DNA of 10,397 bases from Porogramme epimiltina (lineage: Eukaryota > Basidiomycota > Agaricomycetes > Polyporales > Polyporaceae), in NCBI GenBank assembly GCA_900155495.1, contig FTLJ01000264.1:1-10397 (forward strand). The letters are read 5' to 3'. The translations under genes were made by a program, and so were the position numbers. Below the pieces are notes generated by a model, which was not told the DNA's origin, did no database searches, and was given only the letters and a program-made list of their open reading frames with translations. Every line of letters begins with the position of its first letter. Position 1 is the first letter of the stretch. Shown piece by piece: positions 8,651-10,397 of this stretch.

Positions 8651-10397
8651 TTACCAGATGGTGAGCCTCCTGTCATATGCACTTTGGTCAATGTGGTATT
8701 GATGACTTACTGAGTGGATCTCTAAGGTGTTTCCAGGAACATCTAACAAGCTTCTTCTGAATGATATCCCAGGGAGGCTTGTGAGGTATTCGCCTTCGCT
8801 CCTTATTGTAGACCCATGTGAAACATGGTCCTTCCGACAGTCGTGCTTGGGTGCTTCATACGTCCCGCTAGAGACTTTAATTGATTCATGCTCGAGTTGA
8901 CACCACTCGATGTTTCTCAAGACAGCATAGTAATGTGAGGTATTGCTGGCACAGTTGGATGCGGCTTCAATCCCCTTTTCGACTCCTTCGCACACCCCTA
9001 GTGTTAAAACACATGCGCGTGGATGCTGGCAGTCCTGCTTTTGGACATTCTTGAATACTAAGTTGAATAGCGGATGTCCCATCCACGGATGACTTTCGGG
9101 AGGTAGCTGTGTGGCAGCACAACAGTAATAGGCACCATTGGACATCACGGATGGGTGAATCCGGAGGGATGGAAAGTTGGGGGCATTGGTGGCCAAGCGG
9201 GCTACAAGTTCCGAAAGATCAGATGTAAGATGAGTGCGATGGCCGGGGCGGGCAGAGATGTATATGTCTCTCCACTGTGCACGGCTAGTACGATAGTTTC
9301 CACGTGTGGTGTTGGCCTTTGTGATATGTAAGATGCGTGTACCAAAAGATGTGCCAGAAAAAAGCAGTTCGACATTGAGCCACTGGCAATCGTAGCAAGA
9401 GTGTCCTTCCTGGTCCTCGTTGGCAGTGACATCCAATCTTCGGAGGAGGAGGTAAATTCGGTTATCCCTTTGTGCATACGGGTCGGTGCTGTGGCAAAAT
9501 ATGTCTACAAGGACCAAACCGGTCCCCTCTCCGACATCTACGCAAGGAAGGTGTGCGCGGATCCCGTAAGGAGTCGCCACGAGGGACGGAGTTCCAGGAC
9601 CAGCCTACCATGTATGGGACATTGAGCATCCAAGGTTTAAGCTGGATGACACCCACATTTAACCAATTGCTCTGACCCTGTCGTGCTCCTCCTATCGACG
9701 CAATGTCTCCAGTGCCCGCAAATTGACTCGGTGACGATGCTAACAGATTGTAGCTTAGGAGGTCGTCGAACGAGTTCCCGCGTGCCTGGAGCGAATCCTG
9801 GATCCTTGTGACATCCCCCACGACATCGAAAAACACCGGATGAAACTTTGCGCCTAACAGCCAATCTGGAAGCGGTGTCCATGTGAGAAGGGACAGGTCA
9901 GATGATGTGCTCATGATCGCTTCCTGCAGCCGGTAGAATGCGTTCCGTCCTTCGCCGTATAGTGTCGGCATGTTGATCCCAAACAGCCCGAACAGACAGT
10001 ACGCCTCATCCTCGACCCGAGTTGTGGTTCGCCTGGCGGCCCAGGACATACGCTGAGCGACACTTGCCTCGGAAAAGTCCTTTGAGAATCGCAGCACGCT
10101 CGTAGGTGGCATATTCTTCATATCCCCCAGAAGTGGGGCGAGCTCGTACTTGGTGCCTATGCGAGTCCAATCTTGGGCCATGAAGATGAGGGTCTTGGGA
10201 GCGATGAGCTCTTGGAGCGTCCATCCACGTGTGTGCCATTTGCTGGTTTGAAACAGGATCTCCCAAAGTCCGTATGTGTCGCATTCGGGTCCCGAGCGGA
10301 CGTCACTTAGGTAAGCGTAGCATACGTAGGAGCGGGAATAATACTCGAACATGGAATTGATGGCCTCGGTGAGCTCGGCGCTGCTCGTCTTGTCGAT
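8651..10397 (-). CDS. HET-domain (heterokaryon incompatibility-like) protein, C-terminal part
   Basis: The gene continues past the window end, so the N-terminus and the first part of the HET domain are missing. HET domains act in non-self recognition and programmed cell death of filamentous fungi. The first visible codons read IDKTSSAELTEAINSMF and then VCYAYLSDV, the standard middle of a HET domain. Further on come WHTRGWTLQELIAPKTLIFM, DWTRIGTK, SVAQRMSWAARRTTTRVEDE and YCLFGLFGINMPTLYGEGR, the usual linker after it. The C-terminal half, about 330 residues, is not assignable. I join exon 10397-9657 to 9604-8651 by a 52-nt intron; this gives a smooth GPGTPSLVATPYGIRAHLPC segment, with the TPYGI pattern common in HET proteins, and 564 visible residues. 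Without that intron the frame would break. The 3' end is uncertain (alternative intron at 8710-8670). The gene is convergent with the KDZ gene. Family confidence is high; exon borders are moderate. Confidence 0.85.
8670..8710 (-). other. Possible last intron of the HET gene
   Basis: A perfect GTAAGT donor at 8710-8705, a CATTGAC branch-like site and a TGACAG acceptor ending at 8670 define a 41-nt candidate intron. Splicing would replace the last 19 codons before the 8651 stop by 29 codons ending at 8580. It is shorter than the other introns here, and neither C-terminus is recognisable, so the choice is open. Confidence 0.35.
9605..9656 (-). other. Predicted intron in the HET gene
   Basis: On the minus strand the intron runs from GTGGGT (9656) to GGTAG (9605), 52 nt, with CTTAAAC or CTCAAT as possible branch sites. 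Both exon ends are phase 0, and the join moves the frame exactly as needed. The size matches the introns of the neighbouring genes. The donor is not ideal, so a one-base frameshift near 9600 remains the alternative explanation. Confidence 0.6.

Overview
This window looks like nuclear DNA of a filamentous basidiomycete, most likely a mushroom-forming agaricomycete. The reasons are: genes split by many very short introns (about 41 to 63 nt, with GTRNGT-like donors and CTNAC-like branch sites), a CxC2-type KDZ (Kyakuja-Dileera-Zisupton) transposase, and a HET-domain protein of the kind expanded in these fungi. No bacterial operon signals, rRNA, tRNA or CRISPR array were seen.

Layout. Positions 1-775 are non-coding: a C-rich low-complexity tract, then three diverged copies of a roughly 75-bp direct repeat. 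Positions 776-2993 (+) hold a two-exon gene for a 722-residue protein of no known function; it looks like a recurrent mushroom protein family. After a 228-nt gap comes the main gene, 3222-7148 (+), a KDZ transposase of 1125 residues in 11 exons. All ten introns splice in phase with no stop codon, and the cysteine cluster and the candidate catalytic acids are present, so it may be functional. Positions 7149-7740 are non-coding and contain a dense cluster of the palindromic pentamer GTNAC (14 copies in 462 bp), a candidate transposase-binding or subterminal array. Positions 7741-8455 form an abruptly GC-rich block with a short protein-like fragment on the minus strand. Positions 8651-10397 (-) are the C-terminal part of a HET-domain protein whose N-terminus lies beyond the window; it is convergent with the transposase gene.

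How the parts may fit: the unknown gene and the KDZ gene lie head-to-tail on one strand, flanked by a repeat-bearing 5' region and a motif-dense 3' region. This is consistent with a two-gene DNA transposon sitting next to a heterokaryon-incompatibility-type gene. The element ends (terminal inverted repeats, target-site duplications) could not be identified by eye, so the extent of the element and the membership of the first gene in it are inferences.
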